A stretch of DNA of 64,000 nt. It comes from Planococcus citri. Its lineage: Eukaryota; Arthropoda; Insecta; Hemiptera; Pseudococcidae. The stretch spans positions 11,086,559-11,150,558 of the forward strand of contig NC_088680.1 in the NCBI RefSeq assembly GCF_950023065.1. Direction: 5' to 3'. Every line of letters starts with the position of its first letter. Positions within the stretch are counted from its first letter, which is position 1. This document shows, one piece after another, positions 36,603 to 49,024 of this stretch. The notes beneath the pieces were generated by a model, which saw only the letters and a list, made by a program, of their open reading frames with translations, did not search any database and was not told where the DNA came from. Made by a program: the position numbers and the translations under genes.

Positions 36603-37997
36603 GGGTCATTCCTCGTCAATCGGACCAAGAAGTGGTAGGGGGGGTTCGGCGATTTGTTTGAAATTTTTCCTGTGGAAAGACCTTCCGAAGGGATGACCAA
36701 TGGCGCAAATCGCAGCCCTCTAGCTCATTTTTAAAGGCAGTCAGGGGGTGTCAAAGTTTTCAGTGAACCTAAAACATCATCCATTTCAGCAGTGGATTAC
36801 TCGATAACCGCGATACCTACCAAAATGGAACATTTTCGCATAGTTAGGGGTTTTGAGGGGCTTTTTGGTGATATCATAAAAATCAGTGTTGCCACTTTTT
36901 TTCGTACAAAAAATTAGCTCAAAAAGTTTCGAAACGTAGTTTTCATATCGATCCGGCTCTCAAAAATTCTGAAAAAAATATATTATGGACAACGTCTTAC
37001 GCTGAACAACATATTAAAGAATTAGGATGGTAACATGTTGCAAAGTTGATTTTAAAAAATTTATAGTTTGCGAAAAAATGCGATTTTTTGATTTAAAACG
37101 TAAAAAAAAGTTTTGATAGGTGAAGTTGACCTATTTGACCCCTATTTTCACGTATCTGTTGAAAAAGTTGAAAACTTTTTTACTCGATGAAATGAACTCC
37201 TCACAAAAAAATCAAAATTCGAAAAATTTCAATTTTCAATTTCAAACATCAAAAAAAGTTTAAATTTATTCAGTTGTCTTATTTCGACCTCTTTCTGACG
37301 TATTTCATGAAAAAGTTGATGAAAGTTACACTCACAACAAAAAAATAAAAATTCGTTCACTTTTTGAATCTTTTCGAATTATGGTTTTTTTGTGAGGAGT
37401 TCATTTCATCGAGTAAAACAGTTTTTTCAACTTTTTCAACAGATACTTAAAAAGAGGGGTCAAATAGGTCAACTTCACCTACATATCAAAACTTTTTTTC
37501 ATGTTTTAAATCAAAAATCGCATTTTTTCGCAAACTTTAAATTTTTCAAAATCAATTTTGCAACATGTTACCATCCTAATTTTTTAATATGTTGTTCAGG
37601 ATGAAAAGTTGTTCACAATATATTTATTTCAGAATTTTTGAGAGTCGGAACGATATGAAAACTACGTTTCGAAACTTCTCGAGTTAATTTTTCGTACGAA
37701 AGAAAGTGGCAACACTGCTTTTTACGATGTCACCAAAAAGCCTTTCAAAACCCCTAACTATGGGAAAATGTTCCATTTTGGTCGGTATCGCGGTTATCGA
37801 GTAATCCACTGCTGAGATGGATGATATTTTAGGTTCACTGAAAACTTTGACACCCCCTGGCTGCCTTTAAAAATGGGCTAGAGGGCTGCGATTTGTGCCA
37901 TTGGTCATCCCTTCGGAAGGTCTTTCCACAGGAAAAATTTCAAAAAAATCGCCGAACCCTCCTACCACTTCTTGGTCCAATTGAAGTGGAATGACCC
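36603..37997. mobile_element. 1.4-kb near-complete palindromic fold-back element (GGGTCATTCC ends)
   Basis: Left end GGGTCATTCCTCGTCAAT, right end its complement, finishing with GGAATGACCC at 37,997. Pairs along the arms include 'ccaagaagtggtag', 'ctgtggaaagaccttccgaag', 'gatgaccaatgg', 'gtggattactcgataaccgcg', 'gtgttgccac', 'caacatgttaccatcctaat' and 'gatgaaatgaactcctcac'. The centre is near 37,300, so almost every base lies in an arm. No transposase is present. Target duplication not resolved. A related solo arm lies at 13,693. Confidence 0.9.
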
Positions 37998-37999
37998 CC

Positions 38000-40820
38000 A
38001 TACCTTTGACTCTAAATTATTTCAAATCAGTTTTTTAAAAACCTCGATTGTTATGAAAAAAATCAAGATGAATGTGGAAGAAGATTTTGATCCATTCTCT
38101 CGAGTAATTGAATTAAAAAACTTCCATATCCAGGTGGTTGAATATAGAGAACGAAAAATTTCTCTTAATGAATCGATGAATAACGCTTGTGGAATTTTAA
38201 CAATTAACCCTCTCGTGCCCTCTGAGCCCTCAAATACCACACGATATTACAAGTATCATTAACCATATTACTTCATTTATCGATCGAATCGATTTTATAT
38301 AATACCATACTTAAGAAAGGTATATGGCTATCTGTGTCTATCTCAGGTATGAGTAGGTAGGTAGGTCTAGGTACATACAAAAATAAGAGCGACGATTTGT
38401 GAAGATGAAAAAAAGGCGGATTTCGGTAGCTGTATTAAATTTAATAGCCGAATTCCAACGTTTCATCGCGCCGGTCCGAAATAAGTATATAAAAGAGCGA
38501 TATTGAATGATCGTTCGGCCAAGATATAGATTTCATCAATAAAAGAAGGAGAAGAAAAGAATATAGGTGTACATAATATGGGTATTAGTATACTCTCTAT
38601 ACACAGAAGAATGGACGAAGAGTGTACACTTTAACAACATTTATAATAATTTAACGCTTTTAGGATTGTTAATATGTTGAGTATTCAAGCACAGGGTGTC
38701 CTAAAAATGCTTACGAAAGTATGTACCTATTTGAAATTTTTTTCATTGGCTTCTGGGTGGAGTTGTAGAGATGGTTTTGATATTTTCTCATGTTGGAAGT
38801 GATCTGAGGGGTGGGGAGGGTAGGAGGTTCGAAAATTTGGGATACCTATTTATAGATATTATTGGAGGAGGAGGGGGGGGGGTGTTCTTTCCCAAAAAAT
38901 ACTAATTTTTTTTGAAATATTCATAAAGTCGCGATTTTGAAAAAGTTAATTGTTTTTGGGGCATCCTGTAAATGGATCTGAAATGACTGATGCCTCATAT
39001 CAGATGAAACGACTCTTATATTGAATCCAAAATTGCACATTTTGAAATTATACATATATCAGACCTACCTATCATCCACGAGTTCCTATAAAATTAAAGT
39101 CATCATTTTGGAACTCTGAGGACACACTGTATGTATTGAATTGAGGATCGACGACGACTACAGGACAATGATGATGATGAAGGAGTAAGGAGAGAGAAAA
39201 AGGTGCATGATTAGAGTTTTTTCAATGATAATAGTGGCGCCTTAGGGTGCACAGTGCACACTGTACACCCCATGTGGCGAAAGGTCCGGCCGCCAGTTCA
39301 TTTTCGTCGTACTTACGTGTACAACTTCTATGTAGAGGATGGGAGAATAAAAGCGTACGTATTTATATCGAGGCGCGGAATGGTTTTGAAATTATTACAC
39401 GGCCGCGAGCGTAGAATCAGCTTAATAAGCATATTTTAAAATATGTATATTTTGATGTTGATCGTTTTTCGTTTTGATTGCTGAGCTGCGCGGCGGCGCG
39501 GCGAACTGAACAGTAAAGAAAGGGGTTAGATTGGCCAATCAGCCTCGACGATGACGGAATTTCCTACCAAATTGCTACATAAGCGGCGTCTCTCTGTGCT
39601 CTGTGTTATGATGTGTGATGGATTTCTCGATGAATCTCGATTGATGGGGTGAGAATATGTACTGTATATCGTATTCGAGAGAGAGGTGAAGAGGGACGAG
39701 AGTAGAGGAAAGTTTACAACATGTAGTGGTGTTGTGCTGTATGAAATCGAGTTATTGTTCGCTTCATTAAACTCTTTATAGAGGCAGTTTATCTGATTGT
39801 CGATCTGTATGTTGTGCCGTCATGTAGTTTGTCAATCAAATAGCATTGTGTACGTACGAGTACGCCCAAACAGTGTATCTGTATAGGCAACCAGACGTAT
39901 AGCTAGGTGTATGCTAAGAAATACGTGGCCTATGCTACGTGAGTGAGTGAGTCCGTCGTGTATACTGTGTGAAAAGATGGTATCGCGTTCGGCGGTAATT
40001 AGTGATTTATTTAGGCTATTTACCGTTATAGTAGAGATAGGAAATTGTGAAGGTGTCGCAGCCGGGGAGTTCGATATGGTCGGATTTTCCTTTTGGATGA
40101 TTTGTCGAGGAGGCGATTGAATATCTCATGAAATTGTAGAAATGAAACAGCCTAGAAACTTGCAGGTGCTCCAGAAAGATGATCATAGTAAGATGTTCTG
40201 ATTTTTAGGCATTTCTTCGTCCAATTTTTTTAGATCGTTTTAAAAAAATGTCTTGCCTTTCCCCCTCAAAATATTGTCATAAAACTTGCTCTAAAATTTA
40301 TGAAAACGAGCCTGAGTTTGTCTGATATTCGTGAAAAAATGTAGTGTCTTGGAAATTTGTATTCCCATCTCAAAAATTTGAAAATAATTGCCCATTTTGG
40401 TTCTCAATTGCTCGAGAAAATTCATTCAAAACAATTCATGTTCCTAGAAACACATTTTTTTTTTTTTTTTTTGAAGATTTTCTAAACATCTTTTTACCTC
40501 AGACATTTTTTATCAATTTGTAAGTAATTTCTTGGTCTCGATTTCGTTTTGCAAAAACAAAAATTTGATCAAAAATAAAATTTAAAAATTCATCTGTTGA
40601 AAAATTTACGAAAGAATCGACGTTTTTTTTGAAAAAAAAATGAGCGATTCCTCAGTTTTATTAAATTCATTCAGTAAAATCGAATAGTCTTCATCTACTT
40701 TTGAAGGAAAAAAATCTATGACTTTATTCGCGACCATGTCGATTTTCCTATTTTTAATCCATAAAGACAAAATCCTTGGAAATTCGGAAATTGATTATTT
40801 CTCAATTCGAAAATTCATTT
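38000..40820. other. Unique, CpG-containing sequence without a convincing CDS
   Basis: Balanced composition, including GC-rich islands near 39,280 and 39,490 ('gctgcgcggcggcgcggcg'). An open stretch at 37,972-38,262 (+) starts inside the palindrome and has no recognisable domain. The right third turns AT-rich. Possibly regulatory. Confidence 0.4.
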
Positions 40821-40833
40821 AGTCGCTTAAAGT

Positions 40834-41346
40834 TAGAGATGTGCACTTTTCAGAAAAGTAATTTTGGTGAAATGAAAAGTGAAAAGTTCATTGAAAAGTG
40901 TGAAAAGTTGTGAAAAGTGTAAAAAGTAAGTCGTGTGAATCTCATATTAAAGCTCTCTGTAAGAGCTTCAAATTGATGTATTTTTTGGCTATCTAAAACA
41001 CACAAAAAAACAAAATCATTTTTTTTCACCTACTTAATCAAATAGTGGTAGTTTTGAGCCTTTCTAGAGCCTCTGACATTTTTGGGTTTTTCAGTTTTGA
41101 AAAAATGTTGTGAAAAATATCAAAAATGGGCGCTAAATTGCGAAGGTGGAGGAGTGGAGAGAGTGAAACTTGATATTTGACTTCATCAATGAGGTCAGTG
41201 ATATCTGATGAGTAAATTGATTGGTCACTCGCTTTTTTTTCAAGTGAAAACTGAAAAGTGTAATGAAAAGTAGGAACTTTTCTTTTCAACTTTTCATTGA
41301 AAGAAAAGTACTTTTCACTTTTCACTTTTCACACTGCACATCTCTA
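40834..41346. mobile_element. hAT-like MITE with perfect 8-bp target-site duplication
   Basis: Ends TAGAGATGTGCA and TGCACATCTCTA, flanked by CTTAAAGT on both sides (40,826-40,833 and 41,347-41,354). Subterminal regions carry multiple GAAAAGT/ACTTTTC motifs in inverted orientation. An 8-bp duplication with a TAGAGATG-type end is typical of hAT elements. It is 513 bases long with no transposase, hence non-autonomous. Confidence 0.95.
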
Positions 41347-41752
41347 CTTAAAGTTGATCAATTCTTGGGAGAGGTCGATCTTTCAATTTGGAGGAGGGGA
41401 TCTAATGGACTCTGTCTGGTTTAAAACTGTTGAATGGTTGGCTTTTCAAAAAAAAAAAAAAATCGATGCATTAGTGGTATTTTTTTGGAGGAGGAAGGGA
41501 GAAGGGGTTACCAGAGATATTCTAGCTTTGAAAATGAAATTTTAAACACAATAAAAATACCAACCAAATAAGAGTGAAATCGACATCACTTGTTTTTTTT
41601 TTCAAAAGTGGTCTCTTGATGAGAACAAAATTCCCCAGAACGATCATATTCAAAATCCTCTCTTTTTGCTTAGAATCTTCCTGGGACATCAGTTTTTTGA
41701 AATTTCGTTGTTGTAAGAACTGAACATTTTTCAATTCTAGTCATTTTGGGTG

Positions 41753-43265
41753 TATTACGTTAATTTTTGGTAAATTACCGTAATTTTTGAATTACCGTAA
41801 TTTTTGGTAAATTACCGTAATTTTTGGTAAATTACCGTAATTTTTGGTAAATTACCGTAATTTTTGGTAAATTACCGTAATTTTTGTTTAATTACCGTAA
41901 TTTTTGGTAAATTACCGTACTTTTTAAAAAATTACCACACCGTAATTTTGAGTAAATTACGATACTGTAATATCTATTTGATGAATTACCATTCTGTAAT
42001 GTTTGGTAATTTTTTAGTAATTACCTGAATTTCTGGTAAATTACTGTAAATTTTGGTGAATTACCATAATTTTTGGTAAATTACCGTAATTTTTGGTAAA
42101 TTACCGTACTTTTTAAAAAATTACCACACCGTAATTTTGAGTAAATTACAATACTTACTGTAATATTTGATGAATTACCATACTGTAATGTTTGGTAATT
42201 TTTTGGTAATTACCGTAATTTCTGGTAAATTACCGTAATATTTGGTAAATTACCGTACTTTTTAAAAAATTAGTTTGATGAATTACCATAATGTAAGGTT
42301 TGGTAATTTTTTGGTAATCACCTGAATTTTTGGTAAATTACCGTAATTTTTTTGGTAAATTACCGTAATTTTTTTGGTAAATTACCGTAATTTTTTTGGT
42401 AAATTACTGTAATTTTTTGGTAATTTACTGTATTTTTTTGGTAAATTACCTTATTTTTTGGTAAATTACCTTATTTTTGTGGTAAATTACAGTAATTTGT
42501 TGGTAAATATCCATAATTTTTTTGGGTAAATTATGGTAACTTTTTGGTAAATTACCGTAATTTTTTGGTAAATAACCCTAATTTTTTGGTAAATTACCGT
42601 AATTTTTTGGTAAATTACCGTAAATTTTGGTAAAATACCCTAATTTTTTTTGGTAAATTACCGAAGTTTTTTTTTGGTAAATTACCGTAATTTTTTTGGT
42701 AAATTACCATGACTGTACTGTCAACAGTGATTTTTGGTTTTCCGTACCAGAATTGTTGGTAAATTGCCGTACCGTAATTTTTCATGTAATTTTTGCTTTA
42801 GTAGCTTACCGTAATTTTTTTTTGGTAAATTACCATGACTTTTTGGTAAATGGTCGTTATTGTGGGTAAATTATGGAAATTTTGAGTTGATTACGGTAAT
42901 TTTGGGTAAATTTTGGTAATTTTGGGTAAATTGCGGTAAATTGCGTAAATTTAGGTATTTTTGAGTGAGTTAGTCATTTTGAAAGAAATATGATGTAAAT
43001 CACAGTCATAATGATTAAATTTGAATGTGGTAATTTTAAATTTTACGGTAATTTAGTGTAAATTTGAAGAATTTTGCGTAAGTTTTGGTAATTTTAGATA
43101 AATTACAATACTTTTTTTGTAAGTTAGGGTAATTCTCGTAATTTTTATTCAATTGCAAATATGTTAAATGTTGAGTCAGATACGGTAGTTTTGAGTAAAG
43201 CGAGGTAATTTTGTATAAATTATCATCATTGTGAGTAATTTGAGGTAATTTTGGGTAAATTGCCG
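41753..43265. repeat. 20-bp minisatellite (TTACCGTAATTTTTGGTAAA) with higher-order structure
   Basis: The unit TTACCGTAATTTTTGGTAAA, with variants containing one or two extra T, is repeated dozens of times. A higher-order block starting 'ttaccgtactttttaaaaaatta' occurs at 41,912, 42,101 and, shortened, 42,250 (spacing 189 then 149). The first half is well conserved; beyond about 42,720 the array decays to 'ggtaattttgggtaaatt' relatives. TTACCGTAA versus 'ttaccggtaa'-like variants give each unit partial dyad symmetry. Confidence 0.9.
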
Positions 43266-43269
43266 CATT

Positions 43270-45850
43270 TTTTATTCTGGTGAGAAATTTCTCATTTCAA
43301 TTCTACATACATCTGTGTGAAATTTATGCAGTCAAATGAATAATAAATAGAATCATTTTAGTTGGAAGAAAATCTTCAGTTTTTATGGTTCTAAATATTG
43401 TTACTATACCTTGAGAGATCAAACTTCAAGTGGTGAAAATTGATGGAAGTTGAGAGATGAATTTTCTAATGGAAAAACAAAGTGAGCACTTTGCGAAGTA
43501 CCCAGTTCTTGCAACAGGAAAAAATTCACTATTCGTCTCCAATCGGTTATAGCCTATAGGTAATTGAACTTTACTCGCATGATTTTCAAATGACCATAAA
43601 ATTAATTAATGTCACGTGTATAAATATTTTCAATTTTCAACATCTTTACCTACCTTTTTTCTTTCAAAAAATTCCGTTCGGCGATTAAAATTTTGAAATT
43701 TGATGGATTTCTTAAAACACTCCCACACCATTATGGATAGATGTCGAGAAACCAGTCTCAATAGTCGAGCTATAATTTCATTAGCGAGTGGAAAATTCGT
43801 CTAAAAAACAACGTCGACGATCTATCACAACACGTACTTACTACGGAAAGCTCATGAGTCTTGATAGTTGATGTTTGTCAACACACCCGATGACCATTTT
43901 AGGAGGTGTGCTCTGCGGTGCTGCCATTGGTACAGTGAAAGGTTTGTCACGCATCTCGACCTGTGGAGATCTCGCTCAAAAATCCTCCTCCTCCAAGTAC
44001 CTACTAGAGATCAGTAGATCACACTTATCTCAAGCTGGACTTCAGGGCGTTTATCTTCTCCCAAGATACCGTTGACTACAGAGTGACAAATACATAGAGA
44101 GAAAAACACTTTTCATGTAGCATAGCCCAGCAAAGATGGCAAAACGTGCGTCAGCTCTTTAAAGTCTATGGTCGAGTTGGAAATCATGACAGGTCCGAGT
44201 GGGTATACTGGGTATATGGGTGAGATGGCATCAAAAAAATGGGTTCGCCAACGTATGTGCGTCTAAACCATACCTTGATTCGGCACTTTGGTCGGTTGTA
44301 GGTACATTATCAATTCGTCGGTAATTTAATCCTTTTATTCGTTCGTTGTTGTTTTTTTTCGCTTCCTCTTCTCCCGTTTAATTTTTTTTCTTCTTCGAGA
44401 TTAATAATCTTCGGGTCGTGGATTTAATTAAGCGAACGTGGCTGGCGCCTGTGAATTTTGGGGTTTCGCAGTGTACAGCTGAAGGAGGAGGATAACGCGA
44501 GATGAGATGAAATTGTATATGGTACACATCGCGTAACAGCGGCAGTTTTACCTTTGAGGCACCTATACGGATGGTTTACCAGTGTCGAAGTGAAGTGGGT
44601 TTTCGCTGCTTCTATCGTTCCTCCTCGGTCCGTTTATATGCAGTATCTGTTGCTGTTGGTTTTTTTTCCTCTCTGTCTTCTTTGGCTAGATGCGACCAGC
44701 AGAACACACCGAGGCTATTAAAGTCTGTTCGGTACACGCCTCCATGAAATAGTTATACGCTCTTAATTACGAACCTAAAAACTCGGAAATGTAAAAACAT
44801 AAAATAGCAGGTAGCTAAGAATGTAGCGATTTGATTAAGACTACGCTCTATATGAGGCAATGAATATGAGCAGAGGAAGAGGGAGAAGAGGAGAGGAAAA
44901 AAGAACACCGTGGTCTGGTGCGTTTTTTTTTCTTCTTCAACTGTTCGACTTCGACTCTCACTGGGTTACTACTTAAACGTAAAGTAATAACTTGTAGTAA
45001 TAGAGATGTACCTTGTCTGTGTAGTGCAATTAGTAAGAATACGTGTGGGCGATGTGCGAACATAACAGCTATTAAACTGGGGTGGTTAAATTTGTTTTGT
45101 GTGTGCAAGGTGAGTGTACAGTGGAGGATGGAAGAGTTTGAGTGTTGATTATGTTAGAGAATTTACATGTAATGAGTTGAATAAAGAAGTGGGTTTGAAT
45201 TATCTTCTATATCTGCATAAATATTCCGAACATTCATCTTTTTTCAATTTTTAAAAAACCCCAAAAAAAATCAACTACGAACAAATTCTATACAATTAAT
45301 AACAGTAAAAATCGACCTCAAATCGACTCAATTCATCGACCAAACTGTAAAACACGTTGAAATAACGTTGAAAGTTAAAACTATTCAAAATATGATGAAT
45401 CGATGCATAAATTTTGAAAAATTAAAATGATCTACAAAGAAGATTCTTAGAGTTGCAATTACCCAATTGCACATTTAGGAATTTTGAAACAGTTTTTTTT
45501 TTTTAAGGCTGGATTGTACCCTAAAAATTGGTACCATTATTTTGCCCTTTTACGTTAAAATTGAGCCTCTAAATGTGATAGTGATTCTGATGTGTTTTTT
45601 AGTGATTTGGTTTTTTCATCGGTTTATTTTACTGGACTACATATTTTGGAAAAATTAAATTTACGTAGGGACTGAATTTTTATTAGGCAGCTAAAATTTT
45701 TATTGGAAACTTTTGTATGGTCTCCATTAAGGTGGTCATTAAAAAATTTTTGGGATTTTTTTTCACTGCCTCCTCTGAGAGTTGTTGGATTTTCAGGGAA
45801 AAAATCTGAAAATTTCGGCTCTTCCCAACTGAAAATTTAGTTTAAAAAAA
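43270..45850. other. Unique, CpG-containing sequence without a convincing CDS
   Basis: Balanced, CpG-bearing sequence between repeat blocks. Open stretches at 43,875-44,075 and 44,918-45,148 (+) are short, unsupported by splice pairs and without known domains. Candidate regulatory sequence. Confidence 0.4.
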
Positions 45851-46089
45851 GCCAAAAAGATGCAGGTAGGTATTGAAAAATTTTTGTTGAAAAATGTAAA
45901 ATTATGCAGTCCAAATCTGAATTTCTCTCCCCCCCTTTGCAATAAAAATTCTTCCTTGCCCCCCCCAGCAATGCCTATCCCCCCCCCCAAACAAAGCTCA
46001 CCAAAATCAAATCATTCAAAAATGATCACTAAAAAAGAATTTAATAAGGATTTTTCTAAAATTAAAAATTTTTTGTGCCTGGATTCAGG

Positions 46090-47100
46090 GCTCGTACTCA
46101 GTTACTCAGTTACTAAAACAGTAACAAATCTCGCATGTTTCAAACTTGCTAAAAAAAAACCTTGTTTCTTTCTAAAAATTGTATTTCCTTGCAAAAAATT
46201 CCAAAAAGTTCATTATTTCTCAGAAAAATTTAGTCTTGTTTTTTTTTTTAGCAGAAATTGTCAAAATTTTTGAAAAAAGATCACTTTTTTGCGAGTTGTT
46301 AAGTTGAGTTTTTTTTTTAACCAAAAATTACCAAAACGTCCCACTTTTTTCGAACAAATCGCAAAATACTCGTAGTACAACTTTTTCGATAAAAATTGCG
46401 AAAAATATCATTTTTTTACCAATATTTTCCATTTTTTTTTTGCTAAAATTTACAAAAATCTTTCTTTTTAACAAAAATTCTTGCTTTTTGGTAAAATTGC
46501 AAAATATTGTCCAAGTCTCGCACTTTGCAAATTTACCGTGAAAAATTATAATTTTTTTTTTTTTTAGCAAAATCATCAAAAATTACTAAGAAGCCTTGCC
46601 TTTTGCTAAAATTAGACTATCGAGGTCTTGTGTTATGTCAAAAATAGCAAAAAGTCTCATCTTTTGCCTAAATTGCCCTCAAAGTCTCACTTTTTGCCAA
46701 AAATTCCTAAAAATTGTATTTTTTTGCAAAAAATTCTATAAAAGTCTCACTCTTTTTCAAAAATTTGTCCTAATTGGGCTAATGTTTCGCTTTTTTAGCA
46801 GAAATTTCTAAAAATCAAGTTCCTTTGCTGAAATTGTCAAAAGTTTTGGATTTTTGCCACCAGAAATTGCAAACTTCTCTCATTGTTGCCCCAATTAATT
46901 GGCAAAAATCATGATTTTTTTTCATCAACTTTTTTGACAAAAATTGCTCGAAAGTGTAATTTTTCGGCATAAATTGCCAAAAAGTCTCGCTTTTTGCTAA
47001 AATTGTACCCTTTTTATAAATTTTAATTAAGAACAAAAAGTTCTGATTTTTTTTGATGTTTTTTTTCCACAATAAAATTTTTTGTTCGTGTATTTTCGCT
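46090..47100. repeat. Degenerate 'AAATTGCAAAAAGTCTCACTTTTTG' array
   Basis: Phrases such as 'attgccaaaaagtctcgc', 'aaaagtctcactttttgcc' and 'cctaaaaattgtattt' recur throughout at irregular spacing. Same style of repeat as 32.8-33.6 kb. The open frame at 45,860-46,273 runs into this array and is not a gene. Confidence 0.6.
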
Positions 47101-48300
47101 TTTTCGGTTACTTTTTCAAGGTTTTTTGGTTAATAAATTTACTTCCTGATTACAAATCCTGTGAATTTCTCTAAAAAAAAAAACAAAAAACTTCCTTCTT
47201 TCAAGAAAACACTTTTTCCAGCTCCGCAAGTGATGTTGGCCCCTTTGTCCAAAGTCCAAACCTTCCTCCCTTGGTGAAAAAAATTTTGAAAAAATGAAGT
47301 GAACAATTTTTCCAGCAATTTCTGATTTTTATTTGCACGTGAGAAATGTTCCGAATACATTTTCCGCTTCCAGTCTCTCAAATAATATTGATCCTGTGCA
47401 GAGCCCCTTGTGTTTGAAAAAATAATGAAATGACGAAGGAAATTTTATAAACAATGGTCGGGGGTGGTGAGGTTTTTCCCCCTAAAATATTGATTATATA
47501 TTTAGAAGAATTCTGACACAGAAATTGAAAATTTTGAAATATGTTCATCGATGTTGTGGTTGTATAAGGGGGAGGGAAGGGAGGGTTCTTCAAAAAGAGG
47601 CCAACGTTGCTTTTGAGAGATCAGAGGAAAATTTTCGTTGAAAAAGAAGTTGATTATCTGGAAGAAGTCGGACCTGACTGAGAATTTTCAAAAAAATTCA
47701 CTGACTCTTCTGTTCAATTTTTTTGATTCTGAACAGACCAAATCGGAAAATCCGATTTCGACTTCAAAAAACTCAGTTTCAAAATTCTGAGTGACTGATA
47801 GTTTCTTTTGGTGTAATTTTAAGTTCTGTATGGCAATTAGAGAAGAACCAATGAATGAATAAAAAATATTAATAATTTCCATTTTCCGTTTTTGTTGTTT
47901 CAGGTGCTCGAATTTATCACTTGATTTTTTGTTCGTCAATCCATGAAGTGTTCTTTCTCCTCCTTTGCAATGCTATGAGATATGTAAAATGAAGCCAAAA
48001 ACTACATAATTTCCAATATACCTAACGGTAAGTCTAACAAAATTCTCTAAAGCAATAATTATTTAGTCAGGTATGATTTTTCATTTTAAAAAAAATGAAT
48101 TTTCAACGTCTTGGGGCATAAATGATTTTCCTCCACTGATTATATGAGCTGAGAATTGAATTTATCCGTAGATCAATAGAAGAAGCCAATTTACGGTCTA
48201 GACGCGGATTGGGTCGGTCGGGGGCCTTTGGGGGAGGCACCAAACAGACTCCTCAGAATCCACACCCCCCCCCCCCCCCGAATTTTTCTCCTCCAGTTTT
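47100..48300. other. AT-rich stretch, no firm gene; holds one candidate splice acceptor
   Basis: Low-complexity sequence apart from 'ccattttccgtttttgttgtttcag' at about 47,878-47,902, a strong-looking acceptor. Following it in the phase needed by the drm exon gives R-C-S and then 11 residues to a stop. Weak support; see findings. Confidence 0.3.
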
Positions 48301-48309
48301 TTCTCAAGT

Positions 48310-48535
48310 TCCGATACTTGAATGCAAGTTGTGCAATTGATTTTTTTTGTTGTTTTTTTACAATTTTTTTCTCAAAAATGAGTTAAACTGAACACAGGGT
48401 TCTGAAGAAGCTACGAATGAGACCTTTTAGGGCCCCTTGTGCTCAGGTTAACTCATTTTTGTGAGATTCAATGAAAAAAAAAACAGAAGCCAAAATCAAG
48501 ATTGCTTAATTTGCATTCAAGTACATTTATGTATC
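48310..48535. mobile_element. Small fold-back element
   Basis: Outer arms 'acttgaatgcaagttgtgca' (48,317) and the complement of 'attgcttaatttgcattcaagta' (about 48,500-48,523) pair. Inner arms AAAATGAGTTAAACTGA (about 48,375) and the complement of TCAGGTTAACTCATTTT (about 48,443) pair as well, leaving a loop of about 45 bases. A relative of the left arm is seen at about 61,437 ('gttttttctcaggttcgg', 'gatacttaaatgcgagttgt'). Confidence 0.7.
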
Positions 48536-48689
48536 AAGCGTAAGAAACCCCCATCAAGATTAAGGGGCCTCAAGAACCCTTTGGCGTCTTGGGACCCTTG
48601 CACAGTGGTCCCTCAGAATTTCTAGTACGCCAAAAATCTGAAAGTTGGTGTACGGAGGTTTTCGAAGGTGCTGATTTCATTTTTTGACA

Positions 48690-49005
48690 AAATTTTGACT
48701 CTAGACCCCAACCCCACCCACCCACACCCCTCCGGGGAAGGACAAAACTCAAAATTTTGTAAATTTTCGTGTGAGGTATCGAAATGCAGGGTTTTTGGGC
48801 TCCCGAAATCATTTTTGGAATCATTTTTCAAAAATTTGCAAAAATTGCCCCCAAGTGGGAGGGGGAAAACTCAAAATTTTTGAAATTTTCATGTGACGTA
48901 TCAAAGTGTAGGTTTTTTGGGCTCCCGAATTCATTTTTGGCATCATTTTTCAAAAATTTGCAATATTGACCCCAGGGGGAGGGGGAAAACTCAAAACATC
49001 ATAGG
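48690..49005. repeat. ~121-bp tandem repeat, about 2.5 copies
   Basis: 'aaaactcaaaa' recurs at 48,744, 48,867 and 48,987, each copy followed by 'gaaattttc-tgtga-gtatc' and 'tttttgggctcccgaa-tca' text and preceded by a C/G-rich tract. Local tandem repeat immediately left of the MITE at 49,025. Confidence 0.8.
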
Positions 49006-49024
49006 CCAGTCCGCCTTTGTTTTA

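Noticed and set aside
43875..44075. 66-codon open stretch with small-residue-rich start
   Set aside because: Non-ATG start, no domain, no splice support; length is expected by chance in balanced-composition DNA.
45860..46273. Longest open stretch in the window (137 codons, +)
   Set aside because: It is Phe/Lys-rich, includes C-homopolymer-derived prolines and runs into a degenerate repeat; no domain or splice support.
48690..49005. Overlapping open frames with repeated 'GLPKSFL'/'GLPNSFL' peptides
   Set aside because: The similarity between the peptides comes from a ~121-bp DNA tandem repeat read in several frames, not from a repeated protein domain.
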